Source: CAZFCK01 sp964517355 (GTDB lineage: Bacteria; Desulfobacterota; Desulfovibrionia; Desulfovibrionales; Desulfovibrionaceae). Taken from it: a DNA stretch of 18,997 bases. Under the pieces are notes generated by a model that saw nothing but the letters and a program-made list of their open reading frames with translations, did not search any database and was not told where the DNA came from. The stretch spans positions 1 to 18,997 of the forward strand of contig CAZFCK010000082.1 in NCBI GenBank assembly GCA_964517355.1, given 5' to 3'. The first letter of the stretch is position 1; the number at the start of each line of letters is the position of its first letter. This document shows, in pieces, positions 6,119 through 13,385 of the stretch. The position numbers and the translations under genes are program-made.

Positions 6119-7077
6119 CCGGCTCGATTCAGGAACCTCGAGACGGCCTCGAAAAACAGGTCGGGACGCTCCAGGTGGTGCATGTGCGAGGCCCCCTGCA
6201 GGACAACCACTTCGGAATCAGGAATCATCGAGCTGAAAAAACGAATGGTTTCCGGTCTGGCCTCGTCGAACTCCCCGCACACGAACAGGGTCGGCGCCTT
6301 GATGCGCCCCAATCCGGGAGTGAGGTCGAAATCCTTGAGCAGGCCGGTGGCCGTGAATTCGCTCGGCCCCCACATGCGGGTGTAGATGTCGGCGTTCATG
6401 CGTTCCATGGTGGCGTTCACGCTTTCAGGCCAAGGGGAGAGCCGGCACAAGTGACGCCGGTAATAAACGTCCATGGCCTCCTGGTAGGCCGGAGAATCGT
6501 ACGCCCCAGAGGCCTCCGCCCGCTCCACCGCCGCGCGCAGATTCCCGGGCATGAGCGCCAGCCAGGACTTCTGGTCGTTGATCCAGCGGGAGGTGGACAG
6601 CAACGGGGCGCACAGAATCAGGCTCTCCACTCCGGGACCGCCGGTTTCCAGCATATAGGCGCCGGCCAGTGCGCCCCCCCATGACTGGCCGAGCAAATGC
6701 ACCCGCTCCAGGCCCAGGGCGCGGCGCACCGCGGTGAGTTCCTCCACGGCCCGGGACACGGTCCACAGCCGCGCATCATCCGGTTTGGACGAACTGCCGC
6801 AGCCCAATTGATCGTAAAAGACCACGGGGCGCTCCGTTGCCAGTGCGTCGAGGTTCCGCAGATAGTCGTGGGACGCGCCGGGGCCGCCGTGGAGCACCAA
6901 TAAAGGGATTCCCGGAGCCTGGGGATTGACCGTCAGGGTCCGGACCCGCCCCCCGGGGACATCCACATATCTCTCCAGTTGCGGCGCGGGGGGTCCGGCC
7001 AGGGTGGCGCCGGCCGCACAAGTCAAAAAAAGCCCCAACAAAAGCAGCAAGATACAGATCCGCACACCAAATATCAT
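6115..7077 (-). CDS. Exported alpha/beta hydrolase, proline iminopeptidase-like
   Basis: This 320-residue protein starts with a signal peptide (residues 1-28, a run of leucines then AAGATLA). The mature part has an alpha/beta-hydrolase fold. The oxyanion motif HGGPG is at 63-67, the nucleophile elbow GQSWGG has Ser132, and the probable triad partners are Asp271 in CGEFDEA and His298 in GASH. HGGPG and GQSWGG are typical of proline iminopeptidases (S33), but a signal peptide is unusual for those, so the substrate may differ. The ATG at 7075-7077 is preferred over upstream starts because GGAGG lies about 6 bases before it and the signal peptide begins there. It is monocistronic. Its TAG stop lies inside the end of the 106-bp repeat, so the repeat may set the exact C-terminus. 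Confidence 0.88.
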   Translation of the reverse strand: MIFGVRICILLLLLGLFLTCAAGATLAGPPAPQLERYVDVPGGRVRTLTVNPQAPGIPLLVLHGGPGASHDYLRNLDALATERPVVFYDQLGCGSSSKPDDARLWTVSRAVEELTAVRRALGLERVHLLGQSWGGALAGAYMLETGGPGVESLILCAPLLSTSRWINDQKSWLALMPGNLRAAVERAEASGAYDSPAYQEAMDVYYRRHLCRLSPWPESVNATMERMNADIYTRMWGPSEFTATGLLKDFDLTPGLGRIKAPTLFVCGEFDEARPETIRFFSSMIPDSEVVVLQGASHMHHLERPDLFFEAVSRFLNRAG

Positions 7078-7666
7078 GGCATCCTCCGAGACCACTGTTT
7101 TCATTGCTCCGGCTGAAGAACACGCGCATTGCCCACCGGCAACGCCGATATATAAAAAAATATCGCAGCCAATTTTCCCATTGCGCGGGTGATCATGGCC
7201 GTTGCGGACAATGGGGGAGGCAAGCGGCACGCCCGCCTTTGGACTCTATCACCCCGTATTTCCGTGTCAATCATCAGTCGTAGCGCACCTTCCTCCCCAC
7301 TGCGCACCATTTCGCGCAGTTGCAGCGCACTGTGCAGCACCCTGTTATATTTCGCATCGCGGTATTCATTTTCATCATAGGGAGCATGTTAACTATCTAT
7401 AACCGCTAAAATCAATATGAAAATTCTCAGAACGTTTTCAAAAGGTTCTTAACCGGCCGGGGCTTTTCCCGTTTCGAAGTCAATACGCTCTATGAACATC
7501 ACGCAATAGTGGCCGGTATTGAATATGAATATCAGTTCTCATGTTTACATGACGATTCATTCTACCATATCATGGCATTCCGTTATTTCAGGCAAAAAGC
7601 GCTGCAACCTGCAACCCTTTGCACGGTCAACGCGCTCACCCCCTCGACAGTGAAAAGGAGGAGAAC
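7078..7666. other. 590-bp divergent spacer
   Basis: This spacer lies between the minus-strand hydrolase and the plus-strand 75-residue gene. I see no credible coding region in it. It contains an imperfect member of the CCTTTTTCAAAAGG hairpin family (7430-7448). After that comes a segment (about 7450-7495) loosely similar to 8165-8240, sharing TCAATA-N2-CTCTAT. A weak Fur-box-like stretch lies at 7521-7539 (about 12 of 19 positions). Promoters for both genes must lie here but none is clear. Confidence 0.4.
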
Positions 7667-7894
7667 ATGAGTCTTGGAAAAGTAGCCATCTTTGCGGCGG
7701 GAGCCGTGATCGGCGGTCTTATCGGGTATGCGTCGACCAAATCCGACGCGCTGCGGAAAGCCACCAGGGCGACCATCAAAGCCGGCGTCAAGACGCAGAA
7801 ATGGGCGGCGGAACAATACGACAAGGCCAAAAAAGAGGTTAAATCCCTGGCCGCCTCCGACAAAAAGGAACTTGCGGAAAAAGAATCCGCATGA
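7667..7894 (+). CDS. Small membrane-anchored protein, possibly DUF6110-like
   Basis: This 75-residue protein starts at an ATG with an excellent AGGAGG 5-9 bases upstream. Residues 4-22 (GKVAIFAAGAVIGGLIGYA) form a Gly/Ala-rich membrane helix. The rest is a long, highly charged Lys/Ala/Glu helix. The opening MSLGKVAIFA and overall plan resemble small proteins found beside heavy-metal P-type ATPases in anaerobes (DUF6110 or similar). That assignment is from memory and tentative. Here it is convergent with such an ATPase (8237-10390). The gene is separate from its neighbours and followed by a GC-rich hairpin. It may be an accessory or metal-responsive membrane protein. Confidence 0.7.
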   Translation: MSLGKVAIFAAGAVIGGLIGYASTKSDALRKATRATIKAGVKTQKWAAEQYDKAKKEVKSLAASDKKELAEKESA

Positions 7895-7972
7895 CCCCAT
7901 TTTGAGAGCGGCCTTTGACCCGGCAGCTCCGCTCCCTTTGCCTCAATCCTTTCAGAAAGACACCTGCGCGCT

Positions 7973-8013
7973 GCCGCCGCCGGTCGTGAAGGCGGCGGCG
8001 CCAGAGTCTTTAT
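7973..8013 (+). terminator. Candidate terminator after the 75-residue protein gene
   Basis: GCCGCCGCC (7973-7981) pairs perfectly with GGCGGCGGC (7991-7999) around a 9-nt loop, and a short T-rich stretch (GTCTTTAT) follows. It lies 78 bp after the stop codon. The T-tract is poor, so efficiency is uncertain. Confidence 0.45.
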
Positions 8014-8043
8014 CGGCCAGAGCATGTCAATACGATTTTCGGA

Positions 8044-8149
8044 CTAGCGCATTTTCGCCTTGAAACAAGGCTCTCCCCTGAAACAATTTCCAATTGTTCC
8101 AGGGAAATGCATAAGAGCATCTAGCGCTTTTCAAGCGTGAGATGCTCTA
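8044..8149 (-). repeat. 106-bp three-hairpin repeat, copy B
   Basis: This is the exact reverse complement of 6013-6118 over all 106 bp, so copies A and B enclose a 1.9-kb segment as perfect inverted repeats. It lies in the convergent gap between the 75-residue gene and the P-type ATPase. It runs directly into a CCTTTT/AAAAGG hairpin at 8148. Confidence 0.9.
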
Positions 8150-8175
8150 AAGAACCTTTTTCAAAAGGTTCTTTA
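8148..8175. terminator. Perfect CCTTTT-TC-AAAAGG hairpin between convergent genes
   Basis: TAAAGAACCTTTT (8148-8160) pairs without mismatch with AAAAGGTTCTTTA (8163-8175), leaving a TC loop. The T-rich arms could end transcription in either direction. It sits downstream of both the 75-residue gene (plus) and the P-type ATPase (minus, stop at 8237). Confidence 0.5.
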
Positions 8176-8236
8176 GTCGCCGGAGGCCTTGTCTCATAAC
8201 CAGCTGGAAGTATTAACGTTTCAAAATCAATATACT

Positions 8237-10390
8237 CTATTGCCCTGTTTCCCGCTCCAGCGCCGGGTGATGCGTTTCCGGCTGTTTTCCGCCGGCCCTG
8301 ACCGCGTAGCCGACCAGGGCCAGGGTATTGAGGTTATGCAGGAGCGCCGCCCCAAATGGGGAGAGGAGGCCCGAGAGTGCGCAGCCGAGCAGCGCGGTGT
8401 TGCATAGCGCCCCTTCATGGTGGCAAAACTCCAGCACCTTGCGTTGTCTCATGGCGATGGACCTGGCCGCGCACAGGGCCTGGAGATCGTCATTCAGGAT
8501 CACGGCCTGGGCCGAAACCCTGGCCAGATTCCCGCCATGGGCCATGCACACGCCGATATCCGCGCAGACCAGGGCGGGCGCGTCGTTGACGCCGTCGCCC
8601 ACAACCGCCACGCGGGCCCCTTGCCGTTTCAGGTCGTTGACCACGCGGGCCTTGTCTTCCGGCCCCAGTTCCCAGTGCGCGGCATCGATGCCCCGCACTT
8701 GCGCGAGAAGGTGTTTCGCGGTTTTCCGATGATCGCCCGTGAGCACGATGATGCGCCGCACGCCCAATGCGCGCAGGCCGTCCACCGTGGCCTGCGCATC
8801 GGGGCGCACTTCGCTGCGCAGGCCTATGAGCCCCTGCACCACGTTGTTCTGCGCAACGTAGAGCACCATCTTCCCCTGCCCGCGCAGTTGGTCCGCCAGG
8901 GAGTCGGCCTTATCGCTCGCAAGTCCGGCGAGGCGTGAAATGAACCGCCTGCTGCCGACCTGCGACCTTTTCCCGTCCACCAGGGCGCAAATGCCGTGGG
9001 AGACGTAGAAATCGACATCCGCCACAGGTCCGAGGCGAAGGGACGACGCATCGGCCGCGGCGAGAATAGTTCTGGCCACCGGATGGTCGTAGTGCCGCTC
9101 CATGCGGGCGGCCAAAGCGAGCACCTCGTCCCGCGACCAGCCTCTTGTGGGGATAATGTCGGTCACGCTCATGTCGCTGCCGGTCAGGGTGCCGGTTTTG
9201 TCAAAAACCACGGTATCCACCCCGGCAAGGGCATCCAGCGCGCTCGCGCCCTTGAGCAGAACGCCGCACTTGGCCGCCGCGCACATGCCGCTCTTGACCG
9301 AAAAATGGGCGGGGTATTTGACCGAGCACACATAGTCGATGGAAGCCGCGGACGCGGCCCTGGCCAGTTCGCCTGTGAGCGCGTAGGCCCCCGCGCTGAC
9401 GCCCAGGGTAACGGGCACGAGCTTGTCCGCCAGGACTTCGCCTCTGAGCTCGGGCCGGGACTTGTCTTCCAGGGCCTGCCACATGAAGCGCCGCAGGGAG
9501 GCGATGTTCGTCTGCGCGCCCGCCTTGTGCGCCTTGATGCGGAGGCGGCCGCTTTCCACCACCGCCCCCGAAACCACGGTATCTCCCTCTTCCACATATT
9601 CGGGCAGGGACTCGCCGGTTATCTGGCTCTTGTTCAACAACGCGGTGCCCGAGCAGACCGTTCCGTCCACCATGACCAGATCTCCGGGGCCGCAGATGAC
9701 CACGTCCCCCGGCTCCACGGCAGCGGAGTCCATTTCGACCTCCACACCGCCCCGCTCCACCCAGACGCTGCCGGAGCCGAAGCGCAGCAAGCCTGTCAGC
9801 AGCTCGTTGGAGCGATTGTCGTTGAGCTGCTTCAGATAGTCTCCGAGCAAGCGCATGAAGGCGATGAGCGCAACGGCCGGGTACTGGCGCAGCATGAACG
9901 CCAGACTGATACTCACCGCGTCCAGGGTCTTTGCCGTGACGCCGCTGGAAAACAAGTTTTTCACGCCGTCCATGATGACGGGAAGCCCCACGAAAAGCGC
10001 CATGCCGATGCGCAGCCAGAGCGGGGCGAAACAGCTCGCGGCGACCACGCATACGTGGCCCGCCACGGACGACCGGCTGATATCGTGAGTGCGTGCGGGA
10101 CCCGCGGCGCACAAGTCATAATTGATCTTGCGCAGAGTGGAGGTGAGCCGGCCGCGAAGATCTTCCGGAGCCAGGGAGCCCTCGCAGCGCACGACCATGC
10201 ACCCGGCGCGGGCGTTCACCCTGACCCGGACGACGCCTGGCAAGCTCGCGGCATGCGCCTCGAGCAGGTCCAATCTGAGCCGGGGGTGCCGGAGAAACCC
10301 GGCTTTCAGCCGCACGCGGCCGGGCACGCGGTGCGCGATGCGCAACGTCCCGTCATGGATACGAAAGGGAGGGTCCGCCATCTTCAACAT
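8237..10390 (-). CDS. P1B-like metal-transporting P-type ATPase
   Basis: This 717-residue protein is an ATP-driven metal transporter of the cytoplasmic membrane. In order it has a degenerate heavy-metal-associated-like N-terminus (HRVPGRVRL near 20-28, no CxxC), transmembrane helices, and the actuator TGES (about 258-261). Next come the phosphorylation site DKTGTLT (Asp397), the HP locus in YDHPVA (near 436), the hinge GDGVNDAP (598-605) and HNLNT in the last helices. The transport helix reads CSVKYP in place of CPC, so the metal cannot be assigned; Mn, Fe, Co and Zn are all possible. ATG 10388-10390 is chosen, and a GTG one codon upstream is equally possible. A Fur-like box lies about 70 bp upstream, which suggests iron control. 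Long frames on the other strand are shadows. Confidence 0.92.
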   Translation of the reverse strand: MLKMADPPFRIHDGTLRIAHRVPGRVRLKAGFLRHPRLRLDLLEAHAASLPGVVRVRVNARAGCMVVRCEGSLAPEDLRGRLTSTLRKINYDLCAAGPARTHDISRSSVAGHVCVVAASCFAPLWLRIGMALFVGLPVIMDGVKNLFSSGVTAKTLDAVSISLAFMLRQYPAVALIAFMRLLGDYLKQLNDNRSNELLTGLLRFGSGSVWVERGGVEVEMDSAAVEPGDVVICGPGDLVMVDGTVCSGTALLNKSQITGESLPEYVEEGDTVVSGAVVESGRLRIKAHKAGAQTNIASLRRFMWQALEDKSRPELRGEVLADKLVPVTLGVSAGAYALTGELARAASAASIDYVCSVKYPAHFSVKSGMCAAAKCGVLLKGASALDALAGVDTVVFDKTGTLTGSDMSVTDIIPTRGWSRDEVLALAARMERHYDHPVARTILAAADASSLRLGPVADVDFYVSHGICALVDGKRSQVGSRRFISRLAGLASDKADSLADQLRGQGKMVLYVAQNNVVQGLIGLRSEVRPDAQATVDGLRALGVRRIIVLTGDHRKTAKHLLAQVRGIDAAHWELGPEDKARVVNDLKRQGARVAVVGDGVNDAPALVCADIGVCMAHGGNLARVSAQAVILNDDLQALCAARSIAMRQRKVLEFCHHEGALCNTALLGCALSGLLSPFGAALLHNLNTLALVGYAVRAGGKQPETHHPALERETGQ

Positions 10391-10462
10391 CACTGCACCC
10401 CCGTCTGTAGGGAATCACGCGAAGCGGCGTCACCCCGCTTCGAACAAGGAAAAATTTTAATA

Positions 10463-10481
10463 GATAATGATTTTCAAAATC
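10463..10481. promoter_or_regulatory. Fur box-like site upstream of the P-type ATPase
   Basis: This 19-bp stretch matches the classical Fur box at 15 of 19 positions, including the first nine (GATAATGAT). It lies about 73 bp before the ATPase start codon. A Fur or related regulator would fit control of a metal transporter. No regulator gene is in the window. Confidence 0.55.
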
Positions 10482-10542
10482 AACTTCTCACTAGCCTCAA
10501 TCACAGGTGGAGTCAATGCGCAATTGATCGAGGAGGCAAGGA

Positions 10543-10589
10543 AAGTGCGAGAGGGGGACCCTTTTCAAAAGGATCCCCCTCTCGCACTT
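10543..10589. terminator. Very long near-perfect hairpin, probable bidirectional terminator
   Basis: Two 23-base arms (10543-10565 and 10567-10589) pair with a single mismatch around a one-base centre. The core is again CCTTTT/AAAAGG, with outer GTGCGAGAGGGGG/CCCCCTCTCGCAC arms. It lies between the flavoprotein gene (minus, stop at 10794) and the ATPase promoter region. It probably shields the ATPase from upstream transcription. Confidence 0.55.
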
Positions 10590-10675
10590 ACGTTTCATTA
10601 CACGACTTCCTGAGTCAAGCGTGGCAATAGCTTTTTATCTTTGTTAAAAAATTAAATATGAAAAAGTCGTTAAAT

Positions 10676-10725
10676 CCGGCGTCCAGGGGCCTCCCCTGGT
10701 CGTCGTGCGGGCGCGAAAGCCCGCG
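10676..10725 (+). repeat. 50-bp dispersed repeat, copy 2
   Basis: This is the exact reverse complement of bases 1-50. It carries the same two hairpins (CCAGGGG/CCCCTGG and GCGGGC/GCCCGC). On the plus strand the second hairpin is followed by CCTTTATTATTTATTTC, so this copy could act as a terminator in that direction, although no plus-strand gene precedes it. Confidence 0.85.
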
Positions 10726-10793
10726 CCTTTATTATTTATTTCTTTTAGTCCGCCAGTCGCATTTCATTGCCTATTTTTCCGTCACGAGGGGCG

Positions 10794-11408
10794 TCAGGCG
10801 GACAGTCCGGCGTGACGGGGGAAGCTTTCCAAATGCGGTTTCATGGCGCTCCCCAACCAGGCGATGGTTTCTCCAAGGTTGCGCATGTTCGCCAGGCCCT
10901 CCGTGTCGGCCGCCACATCCCCCTTATTGAGACCGTAGCCCATATTCCAATAAATGGAGCCCGGAACGATCATCTGGGACATCAGGAACATGTGGTTGAT
11001 GGTGTCAAAGACATGGGTGGCGCCGCCGCGCCGCACCGCCACCACGGCAGCGCCGATTTTCCCGCGAAAGACCCTGTCGTTGGCCAATGAGACGAACCCG
11101 GAGCGGTCCAGCAGGGCCTTCATCTCCGCGCTGACATCCGTAAAGTACGTAGGGGAGCCGAGAATCAAGGCCTCGGCCCGCACCATTTTTTCGAACACCT
11201 CGTTGAACTGATCCTTCTTGTTTGCGCATTTCAAGTCTTTATTTTCAAAGCATTTTCCGCAAGCGATACACCCTCTGAGCTCCTTGCCGCCGTTCTGGAC
11301 CAGCTCTGTTTCCCATCCGGCCGCGTCGAGGGGTTTCAGGGTTTCCTGGAGAAGCGTTTCCGTGTTGCCCCCTTTTCGGGGACTGCCGTTGATAGCCAGT
11401 GCGTACAT
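10794..11408 (-). CDS. Iron-sulfur flavoprotein (Isf-like, NADPH-dependent FMN reductase family)
   Basis: This 204-residue flavodoxin-fold protein opens with the FMN phosphate loop INGSPRKGGNTE (residues 7-18). A compact cysteine motif follows at Cys47, Cys50, Cys53 and Cys61 (C-X2-C-X2-C-X7-C). That matches the cluster motif of iron-sulfur flavoproteins, which hold FMN and [4Fe-4S] and handle electrons or reduce oxygen species and quinones in anaerobes. GSPTYFTDVSAEMKALLDR (from about 95) is the second FMN-contact region. The ATG at 11406-11408 is chosen because GAGG lies about 7 bases upstream and the fold begins there. It is transcribed away from the HxlR regulator, which probably controls it. 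Confidence 0.92.
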   Translation of the reverse strand: MYALAINGSPRKGGNTETLLQETLKPLDAAGWETELVQNGGKELRGCIACGKCFENKDLKCANKKDQFNEVFEKMVRAEALILGSPTYFTDVSAEMKALLDRSGFVSLANDRVFRGKIGAAVVAVRRGGATHVFDTINHMFLMSQMIVPGSIYWNMGYGLNKGDVAADTEGLANMRNLGETIAWLGSAMKPHLESFPRHAGLSA

Positions 11409-11446
11409 GTTTTTTCCTCGGTATTGACAGTTGATGAATACCCGGA

Positions 11447-11474
11447 ATACTACGCATGCCTGCCGCATAATCAA
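11447..11474 (-). promoter_or_regulatory. Candidate promoter of the iron-sulfur flavoprotein gene
   Basis: On the minus strand, TTGATT (11469-11474) and TAGTAT (11447-11452) are spaced by 16 bases and lie about 40 bp before the start codon. The -35 overlaps the left half of the AAGTAC/GTACTT palindrome, as expected for repression. Confidence 0.45.
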
Positions 11475-11499
11475 GTACGGTCTTGAATGTTTGGTACTT
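11473..11499. promoter_or_regulatory. Candidate HxlR operator in the divergent promoter region
   Basis: AAGTAC (11473-11478) and GTACTT (11494-11499) form a perfect inverted repeat with a 15-bp spacer, between the flavoprotein gene and the HxlR gene. It overlaps the -35 of one promoter and lies between the -35 and -10 of the other. HxlR/YodB-type regulators bind such split palindromes, often in their own promoters. Confidence 0.5.
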
Positions 11500-11511
11500 A
11501 CACTCTGTATA
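11483..11511 (+). promoter_or_regulatory. Candidate promoter of the HxlR gene
   Basis: TTGAAT (11483-11488) and TGTATA (11506-11511) are separated by 17 bases and lie 16 bp before the HxlR start codon. The right half of the palindrome falls in the spacer, which suggests self-repression. Confidence 0.45.
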
Positions 11512-11527
11512 GCATTGGAGGCGCTCC

Positions 11528-11971
11528 ATGGCCGAACCCTGCAAGATCAAGGAGTTGGCGGGGAAAAAATACCGCTGTTTTTTCGAGCTCACGTTTCAGG
11601 TCATCGGCGGCAAGTGGAAGAACATCATCCTCTACCACTTGAGCCTCGCCCCCCGTTTGCGGTTCGGGGAACTGCGCAGGGGCATACCGGATGTGACCGA
11701 ACGCATGCTGACCCGGCAGCTGCGGGAACTTGAAACCGACGGGCTCGTGCATCGCGAGGTCTATCGCGAGGTTCCCCCCCGGGTGGAATATTCCCTGACC
11801 CCGTTCGGCCGCACCATCATCCCCGTGCTGTTGCACCTGCGGCAATGGGGCGTCGAGTTTGAAAAACACATGGGCGGCGACAAGCTTTTCCAGGGAGAGG
11901 ACTACGAACCCTATGAGCAGCAGCCCATCGCGCCCTGCCATCTGGAGGACGTTGCGCCCCCAATGGAATAA
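11528..11971 (+). CDS. HxlR-family winged-helix transcriptional regulator
   Basis: This 147-residue DNA-binding protein has the HxlR/YodB plan. Cys17 in YRCFFELTFQVIGGKW is at the position of the redox-sensing N-terminal cysteine of the family. It is followed by FGELRRGIPDVTERMLTRQL (helix-turn-helix), the wing with VPPRVEYSLTPFG (about 82-94), and a C-terminal dimer helix. The start ATG has GGAGG 6 bases upstream. It is transcribed away from the iron-sulfur flavoprotein gene, with a palindrome between them. In relatives the regulator senses quinones, aldehydes or diamide and controls adjacent flavoproteins. The C-terminal tail (about residues 120-147) is rich in acidic residues and unlike the core. 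Confidence 0.93.
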   Translation: MAEPCKIKELAGKKYRCFFELTFQVIGGKWKNIILYHLSLAPRLRFGELRRGIPDVTERMLTRQLRELETDGLVHREVYREVPPRVEYSLTPFGRTIIPVLLHLRQWGVEFEKHMGGDKLFQGEDYEPYEQQPIAPCHLEDVAPPME

Positions 11972-12090
11972 GGGAGCGCAACCCACATTGAGCGCGAAAC
12001 AATCCCGCGTCATTGTTCGGCGAAATTGTTCCTTTTTACGGCCAGGATGCGGCTCGGAAGCCGATTGATGGAGAGGAACCCCAGTCCGGA

Positions 12091-13200
12091 CTACAGCTCC
12101 CACCAACGCGAGAAGGACTGATCGGGCTTCGCGAGATCGACCACCTCCCCGATCCTTGGAGTGACCGGCCGGTACGGCCTGCCCTCACTGGCCTTGAGAA
12201 AACGCTTGAACGGGTCGTCCCACGAATGGAAGGCGATGCTGAACCTGCCCGTATGTGACGGCAAGGCGGCCTTGGCCCGCAGATCCTCCGCCGCCTGGGC
12301 GGACTGCTCGGGCATCATGTGCACATGCCGCCAGGCCTTGTTGTATTGGCCGCTGTCCAGCATGACCAGATCGAAACCGCCGAACCGTTCCCCGATCTCC
12401 TTGAAGTGGGGGCCGTAGCCGCTGTCGCCGCTGTAATAGATGCGCCGGGAAGGCGTTTCCAGGGCAAAGGAAACCCAAAGGGTGCGGTGGCGATCCAGCA
12501 TCCGGCCGGAGAAGTGGCGCGCCGTCAGGACATGGATGGTGAGGCCGTCTTCCAGCCGTATCGCCGTGTCCCAGTCCGCCTCGCGGATCATGGCCTCGGG
12601 AACTCCCCAACAGGCCAAATGCTCCCCTACGCCCAGGCCGGTGATCACCTGCCGGACCTTGGGTCTGAGCGCCCTGACGGTGTCGTAGTCCAGATGGTCC
12701 CAATGATCGTGGGAGATGAGCAGGTAGTCGATGCGGGGCATGTCTTCAGCCGTATAGAGAGTGGTGCCCTCGAACGCTCTGACGCTGAAAAAGACCGGCG
12801 AGGCGTAGGAGCTGAAGACCGGATCGATAAGTATCGTCTTGCCGTTGAGCCGAATGAAATACGACGAATGGCCGAGCCAGACGACCACGTCTCCATCCTT
12901 GTCCAGGGCCTTGAGGTCTGTCTTCACTACGGGCACGGGTCCTGGAGGCTCGGGGTTATCCCTTTTGCGAAAAATGAATTTGACGAACCCCGAGATGGAC
13001 GAACCGCCTTCCACGATCTCCTTGATTGGAACATGGTTGTGAAACCGCCCGTCGCGGTGGTTGGGAGACCGTTCAATTTCCGCAAGCCGCTCTCCTTCGG
13101 GGAGCCTGCCGAATTTGTCGTGCCGCAGGTAGAGACAGCCTGAAACGACCGCGAGCAGGATACATATTATAAGGATCATCATAACTTTGCTTTTCTTCAT
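12091..13200 (-). CDS. Lipoprotein metallo-beta-lactamase-fold hydrolase (NAPE-PLD/UlaG-like)
   Basis: This 369-residue protein has a lipoprotein signal (MKKSKVMMILIICILL, then VVSGC with Cys22 as the lipidated residue). The metallo-hydrolase motifs follow: WLGHSS (108-113), SHDHWDHLD (His164, His166, Asp168, His169), and later HFSGR, GDSGY and LPSHTGRFS. WLGHSS together with the extended C-terminal half points to the group of N-acyl-phosphatidylethanolamine phospholipase D-like enzymes (COG2220). Two zinc ions and a phosphodiester or acyl-type substrate are likely. ATG 13198-13200 is chosen for the lipobox; its ribosome binding site is weak. It is a single gene, convergent with the HxlR gene. 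A 9-bp inverted repeat lies 33 bp upstream. The true substrate is unknown. Confidence 0.9.
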   Translation of the reverse strand: MKKSKVMMILIICILLAVVSGCLYLRHDKFGRLPEGERLAEIERSPNHRDGRFHNHVPIKEIVEGGSSISGFVKFIFRKRDNPEPPGPVPVVKTDLKALDKDGDVVVWLGHSSYFIRLNGKTILIDPVFSSYASPVFFSVRAFEGTTLYTAEDMPRIDYLLISHDHWDHLDYDTVRALRPKVRQVITGLGVGEHLACWGVPEAMIREADWDTAIRLEDGLTIHVLTARHFSGRMLDRHRTLWVSFALETPSRRIYYSGDSGYGPHFKEIGERFGGFDLVMLDSGQYNKAWRHVHMMPEQSAQAAEDLRAKAALPSHTGRFSIAFHSWDDPFKRFLKASEGRPYRPVTPRIGEVVDLAKPDQSFSRWWEL

Positions 13201-13232
13201 GTCGCTGCTTGGTGAACTGGTTTCTTTGACGC

Positions 13233-13267
13233 GGCCGGAACACTCGGACAACGGGAGCGTTCCGGCC
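13233..13267. promoter_or_regulatory. Inverted repeat upstream of the lipoprotein hydrolase
   Basis: GGCCGGAAC (13233-13241) and GTTCCGGCC (13259-13267) pair perfectly with a 17-nt loop, 33 bp before the start codon at 13200. There is no T-tract on the minus strand. It may be an operator or a 5'-leader hairpin. Confidence 0.35.
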
Positions 13268-13334
13268 ACCCTATTAATTGCTACAGGGAAGTTTCAGCAA
13301 TGCCAAGCCCGCTTTACTTATGAGGCGTGAACGG

Positions 13335-13385
13335 GACAACGGCCCGGCATGCCGCTTACCTGGTCGGCAGGCCGGGGCCGTTGTC
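13335..13385 (-). other. Long hairpin spanning the 3' end of the aldo/keto reductase gene
   Basis: GACAACGGCCCGG (13335-13347) pairs with CCGGGGCCGTTGTC (13372-13385) with one bulged G. A smaller GCCG/CGGC helix lies inside. The right arm lies in the last codons (13356-13385) and the left arm lies past the stop. There is no T-tract, so it may protect the mRNA end or act as a weak terminator. Confidence 0.4.

Noticed and set aside
6013..8149. CRISPR array
   Set aside because: The repeats are few, long, far apart and inverted, and there are no regular spacers or cas genes.
8996..10630. Open frame of 544 codons on the plus strand
   Set aside because: It is antisense to the P-type ATPase, lacks family motifs and is rich in His, Arg and Gly, as GC-rich shadow frames are. 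The minus-strand frame has all ATPase motifs.
1..10725. Insertion sequence or composite transposon with 50-bp ends
   Set aside because: There is no transposase or integrase in the block, and the repeat itself contains terminator-like hairpins, so a transposon is not supported.
12319..13143. Open frame of 274 codons on the plus strand
   Set aside because: It is a shadow of the lipoprotein metallo-hydrolase, which has complete catalytic motifs on the minus strand.
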